A stretch of DNA of 57,205 bases from CBFGRV01 sp965651265 (GTDB taxonomy: Bacteria > Bacteroidota > Rhodothermia > Rhodothermales > VXPQ01), in the NCBI GenBank assembly GCA_965651265.1, contig CBFGRV010000021.1, positions 1 to 57,205 on the forward strand, read 5' to 3'. The notes under the pieces are model-generated. The model was not told the origin of the DNA. It made no database searches and was given only the letters and a program-made list of their open reading frames with translations. The position numbers and the translations under genes are program-made. Position 1 is the first letter of the stretch. Each line of letters starts with the position of its first letter. Of the stretch, positions 40,824-49,441 are shown in pieces.

Positions 40824-41819
40824 TTACGCCTCTTCCATGTACTTGTCGACCTCCATCCCAAAATGGAGGCCGCGCTCCTCGAGGACCTGGATAAGTTCCT
40901 GGAGCGACTTGCGGCCGAAGTTTCGGAACTTCAACATCTCCGACTCTTCGCGGCGAACGAGGTCACCGATATTCTTGATGTTGGCGGCCTTCAGGCAGTT
41001 GTGGGCACGCACGGAGAGATCCAGCTCGTCGACCGGCTGCGAGAGGAGCTCACGGATGCGCTGCACCTCGGCATCGACCTCCTTCTCCTCCTCCGTAGGC
41101 TGGGGCTCGCCCTCCATCGAAATGAAGAGATTGACGTGGTCGCGAAGTATGGAGGCGGCCTGAGCGAGGGCATCTTCCGCCGAAATCGAGCCGTCCGTCT
41201 CGACGACCATCTCGAGCTTCTCGTAGTCGATCTTCTGACCCACGCGTGTGGGCTTCACCGTGTAGCGGACGTTGCGGATGGGCGTGAAGATGGCGTCGAT
41301 GGCGATGACGCCGATCGGATCGTCCTGGCGCTTGTTCTCGTCGGCCGGCACGTAGCCCCGCCCCCGCTCGACACGCAATTCGACGCTCAAGTTGGCGTCC
41401 TCAGAAAGCGTGGCAATGTGGTGGTCCGGGTTGAGTATCTCGTATTGACTCGTGGCGTCGGCGATGTCCTTGGCCGTCCACGTTCCGGGACCGCTCAGAG
41501 TCAGGTGGATGTTGTTGTCGGCACCCTCGTTGGCGCGAAATCGAACGCCCTTGAGGTTGAGGATGATATCGGCGACGTCTTCGGTGACGCCGGGAATGGT
41601 CGAGAACTCGTGCTGAACGCCGTCGATCTTGACGGCCGTGATGGCGACGCCCTCCAGCGACGAAAGAAGAACCCGTCGAAGGGCGTTGCCGATGGTGACG
41701 CCGTACCCTCGCTCAAGCGGCTGCACGGTAAACTGTCCGGAAAACTCCGAGGCCTCCTCAACCTGGATGCCGTCGGGCATTTGAATCGCGTGATTGCTCA
41801 TGTCCATCTGAAATGTCAA
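40824..41819 (-). CDS. rpoA: DNA-directed RNA polymerase subunit alpha
   Basis: Assembles RNA polymerase and contacts promoters and activators. The N-terminal domain carries 'FTVQPLERGYGVTIGNALRR' and 'LLSSLEGVAITAVKIDGV'; the C-terminal domain, after an acidic linker, has 'SVRAHNCLKAANIKNIGDLV' and 'EMLKFRNFGRKSLQEL'. Length (331) is complete. It lies between rpsD and rplQ, the standard alpha-operon order. Confidence 0.98.
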   Translation of the reverse strand: MTFQMDMSNHAIQMPDGIQVEEASEFSGQFTVQPLERGYGVTIGNALRRVLLSSLEGVAITAVKIDGVQHEFSTIPGVTEDVADIILNLKGVRFRANEGADNNIHLTLSGPGTWTAKDIADATSQYEILNPDHHIATLSEDANLSVELRVERGRGYVPADENKRQDDPIGVIAIDAIFTPIRNVRYTVKPTRVGQKIDYEKLEMVVETDGSISAEDALAQAASILRDHVNLFISMEGEPQPTEEEKEVDAEVQRIRELLSQPVDELDLSVRAHNCLKAANIKNIGDLVRREESEMLKFRNFGRKSLQELIQVLEERGLHFGMEVDKYMEEA

Positions 41820-41888
41820 GGAATCTTAGCAGGAATGGTGGCCTCGCGGCGACGCCTGAACGGATGGGGCGCCGCAGGAGTGAGCCCT

Positions 41889-42491
41889 CTACTTCGAGTA
41901 CAACTCCACAATGAGCTGTTCGCGGATATTCTCCGGGATATCTTCTCGAGCAGGATAGTCAAGGAATTTTCCGCGCAGGTCGCCTCTATCGACCTCCAGC
42001 CACGCGAACGTGCGACGGTTCGACCGGACGGACTCCACGATCGCCTCCAGATTGCGGCTGCGGGGCCGAACTGCGATGATATCGCCAGGCCTCAACTGGG
42101 CCGATGGGATATCGATGACCCTGTCGTTGACCATGATGTGTCCATGGTTGACGAGCTGACGGGCCTGACGACGAGTGCGTGCGAATCCGAGTCGGTAGAC
42201 GGTGTTGTCCAGTCGAGCTTCCAAGAACTTCAGGAGGTTCTCGCCTGTGACGCCCTTCTTACGTGATGCCTTCTCGAACAGATTGCGGAATTGCCGCTCC
42301 AGAAGGCCATATGTATACTTCGCCTTCTGCTTCTCCTTGAGCTGGAGCGCATACTCGCTCTCTTTCGTACGTCGACCGCGGCCGTGCTGGCCGGGTGGAT
42401 AAGGCTTGCGCTCGAGCGCCTTGCTGGGGCCGAAAATCGGCTCCTTGAAGCGCCGAGCGATTTTCTGCTTCGGGCCTCTATATCGGGCCAT
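41889..42491 (-). CDS. rpsD: 30S ribosomal protein uS4
   Basis: Primary 16S rRNA binder and assembly initiator, 200 residues. The S4 RNA-binding domain is clear ('RLDNTVYRLGFARTRRQARQ', 'LVNHGHIMVNDRVIDIPS'). The N-terminus 'MARYRGPKQKIARRF' has no Cys zinc knuckle. uS4 often represses its own operon; two perfect hairpins lie just upstream of this start. Confidence 0.97.
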   Translation of the reverse strand: MARYRGPKQKIARRFKEPIFGPSKALERKPYPPGQHGRGRRTKESEYALQLKEKQKAKYTYGLLERQFRNLFEKASRKKGVTGENLLKFLEARLDNTVYRLGFARTRRQARQLVNHGHIMVNDRVIDIPSAQLRPGDIIAVRPRSRNLEAIVESVRSNRRTFAWLEVDRGDLRGKFLDYPAREDIPENIREQLIVELYSK

Positions 42492-42504
42492 AGTGTGTGT
42501 CTCT

Positions 42505-42551
42505 CGTTTGTCTAATCGTTATGAACAAACGTACGAGCGTCGAGGCTCGTA
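42505..42551 (-). promoter_or_regulatory. two abutting perfect hairpins just before rpsD, candidate uS4 control element
   Basis: In the minus-strand mRNA the 157-base rpsK-rpsD gap ends in TACGAGC/GCTCGTA (7 bp, 6-base loop, 42532-42551) directly followed by CGTTTGT/ACAAACG (7 bp, 13-base loop, 42505-42531). They touch with no spacer and could stack coaxially, 13 bases from the rpsD ATG. uS4 translational control is known in both E. coli and Bacillus; assigning it here is inference. Confidence 0.45.
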
Positions 42552-42648
42552 GCCGGGCTTATGTCCTCGCGCTGCGCGCTTGACGTTGCTGGTCACTCGT
42601 TGCAGGGTCCTCAATGAAGATGACCCCACGTGCAACTCGAGCTGCAAC

Positions 42649-43056
42649 TCAGACGCGGCGGCGCTTAGGAGGCCGGCAGCCGTTGTGAGGAATTGGCGTT
42701 ACATCACGAATCGAGGCGATGTCGAGGCCGGCGCTCGCGAGTGCGCGAATAGCCGACTCGCGACCGGAACCGGGGCCCTTCACGTACACATCGACACGCC
42801 GCAGACCCAGATCGTGCGCTTCCTGAGCGGCGGCCGTTGCGGCCACCTGAGCGGCATACGGCGTGTTCTTCCGGCTTCCCTTGAAGCCCATCTTGCCGGA
42901 GCTCGCCCAGGAGATCACATTCCCGTATTGATCCGTAAGGGTGACGATGACGTTGTTGAAGGTGGCCTTGATAAACGCCTGTCCGTTCGACTCGACGATT
43001 ACATTCTTCTTGCGAACAGACCTGCCGCCTCGACCAGTTCGTTGCCTCTTTGCCAT
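42649..43056 (-). CDS. rpsK: 30S ribosomal protein uS11
   Basis: Platform protein of the 30S subunit, 135 residues. 'ATFNNVIVTLTDQYGNVISW', 'GFKGSRKNTPYAAQVAA' and the C-terminal 'RDVTPIPHNGCRPPKRRRV' are diagnostic. It follows rpsM after 60 bases. Confidence 0.98.
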   Translation of the reverse strand: MAKRQRTGRGGRSVRKKNVIVESNGQAFIKATFNNVIVTLTDQYGNVISWASSGKMGFKGSRKNTPYAAQVAATAAAQEAHDLGLRRVDVYVKGPGSGRESAIRALASAGLDIASIRDVTPIPHNGCRPPKRRRV

Positions 43057-43116
43057 ATAATCTCGTTGCGTGTGGATCGTCCCGACGCCGCACGCGCGGG
43101 CCGAGAACCAGATAGA

Positions 43117-43497
43117 TTACTTCCGCGGTGCCTTCTTCTTTCCGGCCACCGTCTTTCGGCGACCCTTCCGGGTGCGCGCATTAGTACGCGTACGTTGACC
43201 GCGAACGGGCAAACCACGCCGATGCCGCAGACCACGATAGCAGCCGATATCCATCAGCCGCTTGATGTTCATCTGCACCTCCGAACGCAGCTGGCCCTCG
43301 ACCTGGTAATCGTCCTCGATGATCCGGCGCACACTCCGTGTAATCTCTTCCGACCAATCGTCCGGGTGCGTGTCGTAATCGACTCCGGCACGATCGAGGA
43401 TCTCGCGAGCTCGCGACCGACCGATTCCGTAAATCGAGGTCAGGGCAATCTCGCCGCGCTTGCGGGGGGGTACGTCTACTCCAGCTATTCGTGGCAT
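43117..43497 (-). CDS. rpsM: 30S ribosomal protein uS13
   Basis: Head protein contacting P-site tRNA and 50S bridges, 126 residues. 'MPRIAGVDVPPRKRGEIALT', 'YGIGRSRAREILDRAGVD' and 'RGLRHRRGLPVRGQRTRTNA' are family hallmarks, with a basic C-terminal tail. It starts 15 bases after rpmJ. Confidence 0.98.
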   Translation of the reverse strand: MPRIAGVDVPPRKRGEIALTSIYGIGRSRAREILDRAGVDYDTHPDDWSEEITRSVRRIIEDDYQVEGQLRSEVQMNIKRLMDIGCYRGLRHRRGLPVRGQRTRTNARTRKGRRKTVAGKKKAPRK

Positions 43498-43512
43498 GTG
43501 GTCCCTGAGGGC

Positions 43513-43629
43513 TTAACCCTGGCGCTGCTTGTGCTTCGGGTTCTTCTTGTTGATAACATATATGCGTCCTTTGCGGCGAACGATCTTATCGTCGGCGCTA
43601 CGCTTCTTGACACTTGCCTTGACTTTCAT
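43513..43629 (-). CDS. rpmJ: 50S ribosomal protein bL36, cysteine-free form
   Basis: A 38-residue frame: it begins 'MKVKASVKKRSADDKIVRRK' and ends 'NKKNPKHKQRQG'. This is bL36 by position and sequence. The three zinc-ligand Cys of the classic form are all replaced (Ser/Asp/Asn), so it is a zinc-independent version. It is followed by rpsM; upstream is a 247-base gap before map where infA is expected. Confidence 0.95.
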   Translation of the reverse strand: MKVKASVKKRSADDKIVRRKGRIYVINKKNPKHKQRQG

Positions 43630-43876
43630 GGTATCACTCCTGAATGATCGGTCGTTGCAATCCGTCGCCTTTGGTCGTCGGTCCGCAGAGCCGACGCTAG
43701 TTCGCGTCCCTTATCAGGCTGAATTCACATCTCGACCGTGTAGCGTTCGTACGCCCGGATGCGCGCATCGAAAGCGACGGCCTCGACCACGCCCGGTCGA
43801 GCGGGCTTCGCCGGTAAAGCCTTCAAATAACGCGGCCCCTGGCCATAAGTTCGTAAATTTTGTATGGAGCGGACCG

Positions 43877-44689
43877 TCACCCATGGACGGCTGCTTCCTG
43901 GTAAGGCGCCTCGACGACGCGCTCGATGTACTCAAAGGTGCTCAGCACCTCCGCCTGACCCTTGCGCACCACCACCATATGCTCATAGTGCGCCGAGGGT
44001 AAACCATCGGCCGTTCGAATGGTCCAGCCGTCCGCATCCGAGACCACATCGGACGTGCCGCGGTTTATCATCGGCTCGATACAGATGGTCAGTCCTTCCC
44101 GCAATTTCTTGCCGGTCCCCTGACGCCCAAAATTGGGTATTTGAGGATCCTCATGCAGCGATCGGCCGATGCCGTGACCCACAAGGTCACGCACGACGCC
44201 ATATCCCAAGCCCTCACAATATGACTGGATGGCGTACGAGATATCGCCGACGCGGCGTCCGGCCTTTGCTTGCTCGATCCCGCGCATCAACGCTACATAC
44301 GTGGCCCGGCATAACGCCCGATTCTCTTCGGAGATCTCGCCGACGGCGAATGTGTAGGCGCTATCCCCGTAGTAACCGTCGAGCACCACTCCACAATCAA
44401 CGGACACGAGGTCGCCCTCCCTGAGTTGGTCCTCGCCCGGAATACCGTGCACCACCACCTCGTTGATGGAGACGCAGAGCGTGTTCGGAAAAACCTCCTG
44501 CCCAACCCGATATCCCTTGAAGGCGGGCTCGGCGCGATGGTCGCGAATGTACTCCTCGGCCACGGCATCCAACCGCGCCGTCGTCACTCCGGGCTCGATA
44601 AGAGCTGCGACCTCGGCAAGCGTCCTCCCGACAAGGTCGGCGCTGGCCCGCATGAGTTCGATTTCTCGCGTGCTCTTCAGGTGGATCAT
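43877..44689 (-). CDS. map: type I methionine aminopeptidase
   Basis: Removes the initiator Met after deformylation. Metal ligands fall in 'VSVDCGVVLDGYYGDSAYTF' (two Asp), 'LVGHGIGRSLHEDP' (His), 'ICIEPMINRG' (Glu) and the final Glu in 'AHYEHMVVV'. The ATG at 44689 is 4 bases after the secY stop; an in-frame GTG at 44710 would overlap secY. The C-terminus extends about 20 residues beyond the usual end. Confidence 0.96.
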   Translation of the reverse strand: MIHLKSTREIELMRASADLVGRTLAEVAALIEPGVTTARLDAVAEEYIRDHRAEPAFKGYRVGQEVFPNTLCVSINEVVVHGIPGEDQLREGDLVSVDCGVVLDGYYGDSAYTFAVGEISEENRALCRATYVALMRGIEQAKAGRRVGDISYAIQSYCEGLGYGVVRDLVGHGIGRSLHEDPQIPNFGRQGTGKKLREGLTICIEPMINRGTSDVVSDADGWTIRTADGLPSAHYEHMVVVRKGQAEVLSTFEYIERVVEAPYQEAAVHG

Positions 44690-44693
44690 GACC

Positions 44694-46010
44694 TCACATG
44701 TATCGCCCACGAACCCGACCGCTCTTCATGAAACCGTCGTAGTGACGCATCAACAGATGGCTTTCGATCTGCTGCAGCGTGTCGAGGGTAACCTGGACGA
44801 GAATCAAGAGGCTCGTTCCACCAAAGAACATGGCAAAGCCCTGGGACACCCCCGCCTGCATGGCGAAGGCAGGCAGAATGGCCACCAAGCCGAGAAAAAT
44901 CGACCCCGGCAGGGTGATCTTCGTCAGGATGTTGTCGATGAATTCGCTCGTCTGCTTGCCCGGACGGATTCCCGGAATGAATCCTCCCTGCCGTTTCATC
45001 GTGTCCGCCATCTCCTTCGGATTCACCGCGATGGCCGTGTAGAAGTAGGTAAAGAACACGCAGATCAGGAAGAATACGAGCGAGTAGCCGAATCCGGATA
45101 TGTCGGAGAACCATCGCCCGAATTCCTGCATGAAGGCGCTGTCCGGGAAGAAGGACGCGACCGTCGCCGGGACAAACATGATGGACTGCGCGAAAATGAT
45201 GGGCATCACCCCGGCAGCGTTCACTCGCAACGGCAGGTACTGCGTCGTACCACCGTAAACCTTGCGGCCGACGACGCGCTTCGCATACTGCACGGGGATT
45301 CGCCGCATCCCTTGCGATACGAGCACGACCCCCAGGATCACGACAGCCCAGATTCCGATCTCGAGCAAGAAGATGAAGAGGTTGCCCGTCAGTGTGTACT
45401 CGTTGAAGAGCGAGGACGGTAGGAATGCAATGATGCCGATCATGATGATGAGCGATATTCCATTCCCGATGCCGTTCTCCGTGATGCGTTCACCCAGCCA
45501 CATCACGAAAACCGTTCCCGCCGTGAGCACGATGACCGTTGTGATCATGAAGAAGGTGGGATCGATCACGATGGCCTGACCCGTCGCGCCATACTGCAGG
45601 TTGATGGCATATCCAATCGACTGGAACGCTGTTATCCCGACCGTTCCATAGCGGGTCAACTGTGTGATTTTTCGCCGGCCTTCCTCTCCCTCGCGCTGCA
45701 GCTTCTGGAAATACGGCACCACGGCCCCGAGCAGCTGAATGATGATCGATGCCGTGATGTAGGGCATGATGCCGAGCGCGAAGATACCGGCCGCGCTGAA
45801 AGCGCCGCCGACGAAGAGGTCGAGGAAGCCGAAGATGTCGTTGGGATCGCTGGCTGCGTTCACGTCCGATAGAATGCTCGCGTCCACGCCGGGGAGGGTG
45901 ACGTAGGCGCCGAGGCGGTAGATGAGAAGCAGGCCGAGCGTATACAGAATCCGACGACGTAGCTCGTCGATCTTCCAGATGTTGCGTACGTTCTCGGCGA
46001 GAGTCGCCAT
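44694..46010 (-). CDS. secY: preprotein translocase subunit SecY
   Basis: Channel of the Sec translocon: 438 residues with ten membrane helices. 'RRRILYTLGLLLIYRLGAYV' near the start, 'GIMPYITASIIIQLLGAVVP', 'GIGNGISLIIMIGI' and 'LPGSIFLGLVAILPAF' are typical. It lies between rplO and map as in most bacteria. Confidence 0.98.
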   Translation of the reverse strand: MATLAENVRNIWKIDELRRRILYTLGLLLIYRLGAYVTLPGVDASILSDVNAASDPNDIFGFLDLFVGGAFSAAGIFALGIMPYITASIIIQLLGAVVPYFQKLQREGEEGRRKITQLTRYGTVGITAFQSIGYAINLQYGATGQAIVIDPTFFMITTVIVLTAGTVFVMWLGERITENGIGNGISLIIMIGIIAFLPSSLFNEYTLTGNLFIFLLEIGIWAVVILGVVLVSQGMRRIPVQYAKRVVGRKVYGGTTQYLPLRVNAAGVMPIIFAQSIMFVPATVASFFPDSAFMQEFGRWFSDISGFGYSLVFFLICVFFTYFYTAIAVNPKEMADTMKRQGGFIPGIRPGKQTSEFIDNILTKITLPGSIFLGLVAILPAFAMQAGVSQGFAMFFGGTSLLILVQVTLDTLQQIESHLLMRHYDGFMKSGRVRGRYM

Positions 46011-46049
46011 AATCTGCGTGCGATTGTCGGGCCGAACGACCCGCGTTGT

Positions 46050-46511
46050 CTATTCTATGACAGTGACGGTCCCACCCGCCTCTTCGATTTTCTTCCGCGC
46101 CGAGGCGCTGAATGCGTGGGCGCGCACCGTCAACCCTGTGGCGAGCTCCCCGCTTCCGAGGATCTTGACAAGGTCACCTTTTCCCGCCACGCCGGCCTCG
46201 ACGAGGACATCCGGAGTGACTTCTGTCCCACTATCGATGGCACCCTCTTCGAGCAACTGGGCGAGTCGCGACAAATTCACCGGGCGGTACTCCGTCCTGA
46301 ACTTGTTCTTGAATCCGTACTTCGGGATTCTCCGCTGCAGAGGCATCTGTCCACCCTCAAACCAGGCGGGGATGCTCGCGCCCGAGCGGCTCTTCTGACC
46401 CTTGGTGCCCTTTGTGGAGCTGTGGCCGCCTTTGCCGGAGCCCACGCCCCTGGCGATGCGTCGCTTCTTCTTCGTCGAACCCTTCGCGGGTTTCAGATTG
46501 CTGAGATCCAT
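46050..46511 (-). CDS. rplO: 50S ribosomal protein uL15
   Basis: 153 residues. The Gly/Lys-rich N-terminus 'RIARGVGSGKGGHSSTKGTK' and 'FEGGQMPLQRRIPKYGFKNK' are diagnostic, ending in an L15e/L18e-like domain. A 171-base gap to rpmD upstream contains no gene I can support. Confidence 0.98.
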   Translation of the reverse strand: MDLSNLKPAKGSTKKKRRIARGVGSGKGGHSSTKGTKGQKSRSGASIPAWFEGGQMPLQRRIPKYGFKNKFRTEYRPVNLSRLAQLLEEGAIDSGTEVTPDVLVEAGVAGKGDLVKILGSGELATGLTVRAHAFSASARKKIEEAGGTVTVIE

Positions 46512-46682
46512 GAAAGTGTCTGGCTAATGCGCCCGCCGAAGGGCGGACTCGCTGTTATCTTCTCGCGCGCCGTCAAGCGGCTGCGCTACTCCCGTTTGTG
46601 TCTCCGGCGAATAGACGGACACGAAGTCATCTATGTCTCGCCAATGCACAGCCGCTTCTCACGTCTACGCGGCCGGTGCCGT

Positions 46683-46868
46683 TCAGCTTTCCTCGGCCAC
46701 CTGGACCAAGTGCTGTACCTTCCCGATCATGCCCCGAATCTGAGGGCTATCATCGTGCACAACGCTCTGGTGGATGCGACGAAGCCCGAGCGCCTCGAGC
46801 GTCCTTCGCTGTCGTCGCGGCGAGTCGATTACCGACTTAATCTGTGTGATCTTGAGCTTCTTGGCCAT
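46683..46868 (-). CDS. rpmD: 50S ribosomal protein uL30
   Basis: 61 residues. 'KITQIKSVIDSPRRQRRTLE' and 'LGLRRIHQSVVHDDSPQIRG' match uL30. It sits between rpsE and rplO as usual, with about 100 bases on the rpsE side. Confidence 0.97.
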   Translation of the reverse strand: MAKKLKITQIKSVIDSPRRQRRTLEALGLRRIHQSVVHDDSPQIRGMIGKVQHLVQVAEES

Positions 46869-46967
46869 TATGGTCGTTCATCGTTGCCCGTCCCGGGATG
46901 CCCGGCGCTCATCTAGAGCCCACTCGGATTTCCGCGGGCAAACGCCGGATGGACAACGCTTCAGTTG

Positions 46968-47495
46968 CTATCCTTCAAAGACTTTCTTGAGCGAAACGCC
47001 ACGACGTTTCGCCACTTCCAGAGGATCCTCGAGCTGTTCGAGCGCATCCATCGTCGCAGCCACCTCGTTGTGCGGATTGCTCGATCCGAGGGACTTCGAT
47101 AGGATGTCCGTGATGCCGGCACACTCGAGCACAGCACGTACGGCTCCACCCGCAATGACACCGGTACCAGCGGAAGCCGGCTTGAGCAGGACCCGCCCGG
47201 CATCCTGACGTCCTACGACAGGATGGGGGATCGTTCCGCCCTTCAGTGGGACCTGAATCAGGTTCTTCTTTGCGTCCTCGGTACCCTTTGCGATGGCATC
47301 CGCCACCTCATTGGCCTTTCCGAGACCCGTCCCGACCGTGCCCTGGCCGTCTCCGACTACGACGACGGCATTGAACGAAAACCGCCTGCCGCCCTTCACC
47401 ACCTTGGCGACGCGGGAGACGGAAACGAGCCTTTCCTGCCAATCCTGCCCCTCGGCCGCCTGGCGCTTACGCCGATTTCTTCTTCCTTTTGCCAT
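46968..47495 (-). CDS. rpsE: 30S ribosomal protein uS5
   Basis: 175 residues. The dsRNA-binding-like domain ('RVAKVVKGGRRFSFNAVVVV', 'GDGQGTVGTGLGKANEV') and 'ASAGTGVIAGGAVRAVLE' are characteristic. It contributes to decoding fidelity and mRNA helicase activity of the 30S entry site. Confidence 0.98.
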   Translation of the reverse strand: MAKGRRNRRKRQAAEGQDWQERLVSVSRVAKVVKGGRRFSFNAVVVVGDGQGTVGTGLGKANEVADAIAKGTEDAKKNLIQVPLKGGTIPHPVVGRQDAGRVLLKPASAGTGVIAGGAVRAVLECAGITDILSKSLGSSNPHNEVAATMDALEQLEDPLEVAKRRGVSLKKVFEG

Positions 47496-47546
47496 GTAGG
47501 TTGTCTGTTCTAAATCTGTTCTAAGGCCTCAGAAGCAGTCCGCCAG

Positions 47547-47900
47547 CTAAAATTTGAGCCCGCCTTCACGTGCGCCTTCGGCGAGCGCCTTCACGCGTCC
47601 ATGATAGCGATAGCCGTTGCGATCGAAGACGGCGCGCTCGATTCCGTTCTCCTTCGCTCGCTCCGCCAGCTGTTTACCCACGGCAAGGCCAACCTCCACC
47701 GGGGTCCCCGATTCGACATCTACGCCCAGGCTCGAAGCCGCGGCCAGTGTGTGGCCCGTTCTGTCGTCGATGAGCTGTGCATAGATGTGCCGATTGGATC
47801 GGAAGACCGTGAGCCGGGGTCGTTCCGACGTCCCGCCGATCTTCCCGCGGATTCCGCGCTTTACGCGCTGTCTTCGAAGTTGCTTTTTCGTTTTGGCCAT
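47547..47900 (-). CDS. rplR: 50S ribosomal protein uL18
   Basis: 5S rRNA-binding protein of 117 residues from the Met at 47900 ('MAKTKKQLRRQRVKRGIRGK'). 'RPRLTVFRSNRHIYAQLIDD' and the C-terminal 'GYRYHGRVKALAEGAREGG' are typical. An in-frame Met at 47909 would add three residues. Confidence 0.98.
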   Translation of the reverse strand: MAKTKKQLRRQRVKRGIRGKIGGTSERPRLTVFRSNRHIYAQLIDDRTGHTLAAASSLGVDVESGTPVEVGLAVGKQLAERAKENGIERAVFDRNGYRYHGRVKALAEGAREGGLKF

Positions 47901-48010
47901 CGTTCTCATTCAAAAATCGATCGGCGTCGTTGCCCCGACCGCCATCGAATAGTCATTTCGTCTCACTGAATCAAACGGCGGATTGCCGGCCGATCCAATG
48001 CACTCGAACA

Positions 48011-48565
48011 TTAACGTGCGGCCGTCTTCCCGGCCTTTCGCCGTACATACTCATCCATGTAGCGGACTCCTTTCCCTTTGTAGGGCTCCGGCGGCCGAAG
48101 GCTTCGAATCTTCGCGGCCACCTGACCGACCATCTGCTTATCGGTGCCTTCTACGATAATGACGGGGTTCTTTCCGCGCTTGGCATCCACTTCTATCGTC
48201 ACACCCTTCGGTGGGACGAAGTAGATGGGGTGTGAAAAGCCCAGCGCCAACTCCAGGACACCGTTGTTCACAACCGCCCGGTAACCGACCCCGATCACCT
48301 CCAACTCCCGCCGATACCCATCGGTCACACCGACGACGGCATTGTTGATCAACGAGCGAGTCAGCCCGTGCAGCGACCTATGCTGGCGCTGGTCGCTGGG
48401 CCGAGAAACCAGCAGCTGCCCGTCCTTCTTCTCGATGATCAGCGAAGGATCGATCTGAACGGACAGTTCGCCCTTGGGCCCTTTGACGGTCACCAGGTTA
48501 TTGGCCGCCACGTCGACGGTCACATTATCGCCGATCTCAATCGGCATGTTTCCAATACGGGACAT
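48011..48565 (-). CDS. rplF: 50S ribosomal protein uL6
   Basis: 184 residues with the two homologous halves of uL6: 'MSRIGNMPIEIGDNVTVDV', 'VKGPKGELSVQI', and the C-terminal 'RSLRPPEPYKGKGVRYMDE' at the factor-binding site. About 110 bases separate it from rplR. Confidence 0.98.
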   Translation of the reverse strand: MSRIGNMPIEIGDNVTVDVAANNLVTVKGPKGELSVQIDPSLIIEKKDGQLLVSRPSDQRQHRSLHGLTRSLINNAVVGVTDGYRRELEVIGVGYRAVVNNGVLELALGFSHPIYFVPPKGVTIEVDAKRGKNPVIIVEGTDKQMVGQVAAKIRSLRPPEPYKGKGVRYMDEYVRRKAGKTAAR

Positions 48566-48612
48566 CTTCTTTCCGGATATATATCGTCGATGGAGACGTT
48601 GCGAACCGGGAG

Positions 48613-49014
48613 CTAGTACACGTATGCAAGCACCTCGCCACCCACGTTCACGCGGCGTGCTTCCTTGTCCGTCATCATCCCCCTCGATGTCGAGAGGATA
48701 GCAATGCCGAGCCCATTCATAACACGAGGCAGATCATCGGCGCCCACGTACTTCCGCAATCCTGGCGTCGATACGCGCTTGAGCATCCGGATAACCGGCT
48801 CACCGTCCACATCGTACTTGAGGTAGATGCGAAGCAGGCCCTGCTTGCCGTCATCGATATTCAGGTAGTTGCGGATATAGCCCTTCTCGAGCAGAATTTG
48901 CGTGATGGCACGCTTCTGCTTGGAGGCCGGCACGTCGACATGCCGGTGCCCGGCCTGAAGGCCGTTCCGAATACGGGTCAGGAAATCCGCAACCGGATCG
49001 TTGATAGCACTCAT
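48613..49014 (-). CDS. rpsH: 30S ribosomal protein uS8
   Basis: 133 residues. 'NDPVADFLTRIRNGLQAGHR' and the C-terminal 'GLGIAILSTSRGMMTDKEAR' are diagnostic. In E. coli uS8 represses the spc operon; no matching site was identified here. Confidence 0.98.
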   Translation of the reverse strand: MSAINDPVADFLTRIRNGLQAGHRHVDVPASKQKRAITQILLEKGYIRNYLNIDDGKQGLLRIYLKYDVDGEPVIRMLKRVSTPGLRKYVGADDLPRVMNGLGIAILSTSRGMMTDKEARRVNVGGEVLAYVY

Positions 49015-49040
49015 ACTCGTCCTAATTCTGTGTTGCTATA

Positions 49041-49114
49041 TTCTGACCTCCGACTTCCGACATCCGTTCGCGCTAACGCGGCTGGAGTTCAGAGTTCAGA
49101 GGACAGATGTCAGG
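49041..49114. repeat. heptad-periodic inverted repeat, rpsN-rpsH gap (copy A)
   Basis: The gap between rpsN and rpsH holds CTGACCT CCGACTT CCGACAT CCG, then AGTTCAG AGTTCAG AGGACAG ATGTCAG on the same strand. The two arms are roughly reverse complements built from 7-base units, and belong to the family seen in four other gaps. Confidence 0.7.
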
Positions 49115-49132
49115 GCCTACGCCCAAAAAAAT

Positions 49133-49402
49133 CTACCAGCTCGCTTTGCGCACGCCGGGAATCTTGCCTTCGAGCGCCATCTCGCGGAATACGATGCGGG
49201 AGACGCCGAAATCGCGCAGGTAGCCCCGTGAGCGACCCGTGATCGGGCAGCGGTTGTTCAACCGCACCGGGCTTGCGTTCCGCGGCAGCTTCTGCAGTCC
49301 TTCCCAGTCGCCCTCCTCTTTCAAGCGCTTGCGCTTGGCGGCGTACTTTTCCACCATGCGACGGCGCTTTCGCTCGCGGGCCATCCAACTTTTCTTTGCC
49401 AT
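49133..49402 (-). CDS. rpsN: 30S ribosomal protein uS14, zinc-independent form
   Basis: 89 residues, the long form. It starts 'MAKKSWMARERKRRRMVEKY' and contains 'NRCPITGRSRGYLRDFGVSR'. Only one Cys is present, so it lacks the CxxC...CxxC zinc site of the short form. Position between rplE and rpsH is standard. Confidence 0.98.
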   Translation of the reverse strand: MAKKSWMARERKRRRMVEKYAAKRKRLKEEGDWEGLQKLPRNASPVRLNNRCPITGRSRGYLRDFGVSRIVFREMALEGKIPGVRKASW

Positions 49403-49441
49403 TCGTCTACTATCTGATTCCTTAATTCCAATGGATCACGG

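Noticed and set aside
40863..42266. Long plus-strand open frame (467 codons) opposite rpoA and rpsD.
   Set aside because: It is antisense to two certain ribosomal-operon genes and its sequence has no recognisable domain; high GC lowers stop frequency on the opposite strand.
42580..43647. Plus-strand open frame of 355 codons across rpsK, rpsM and rpmJ.
   Set aside because: Covers three certain ribosomal genes in antisense; composition is that of a shadow.
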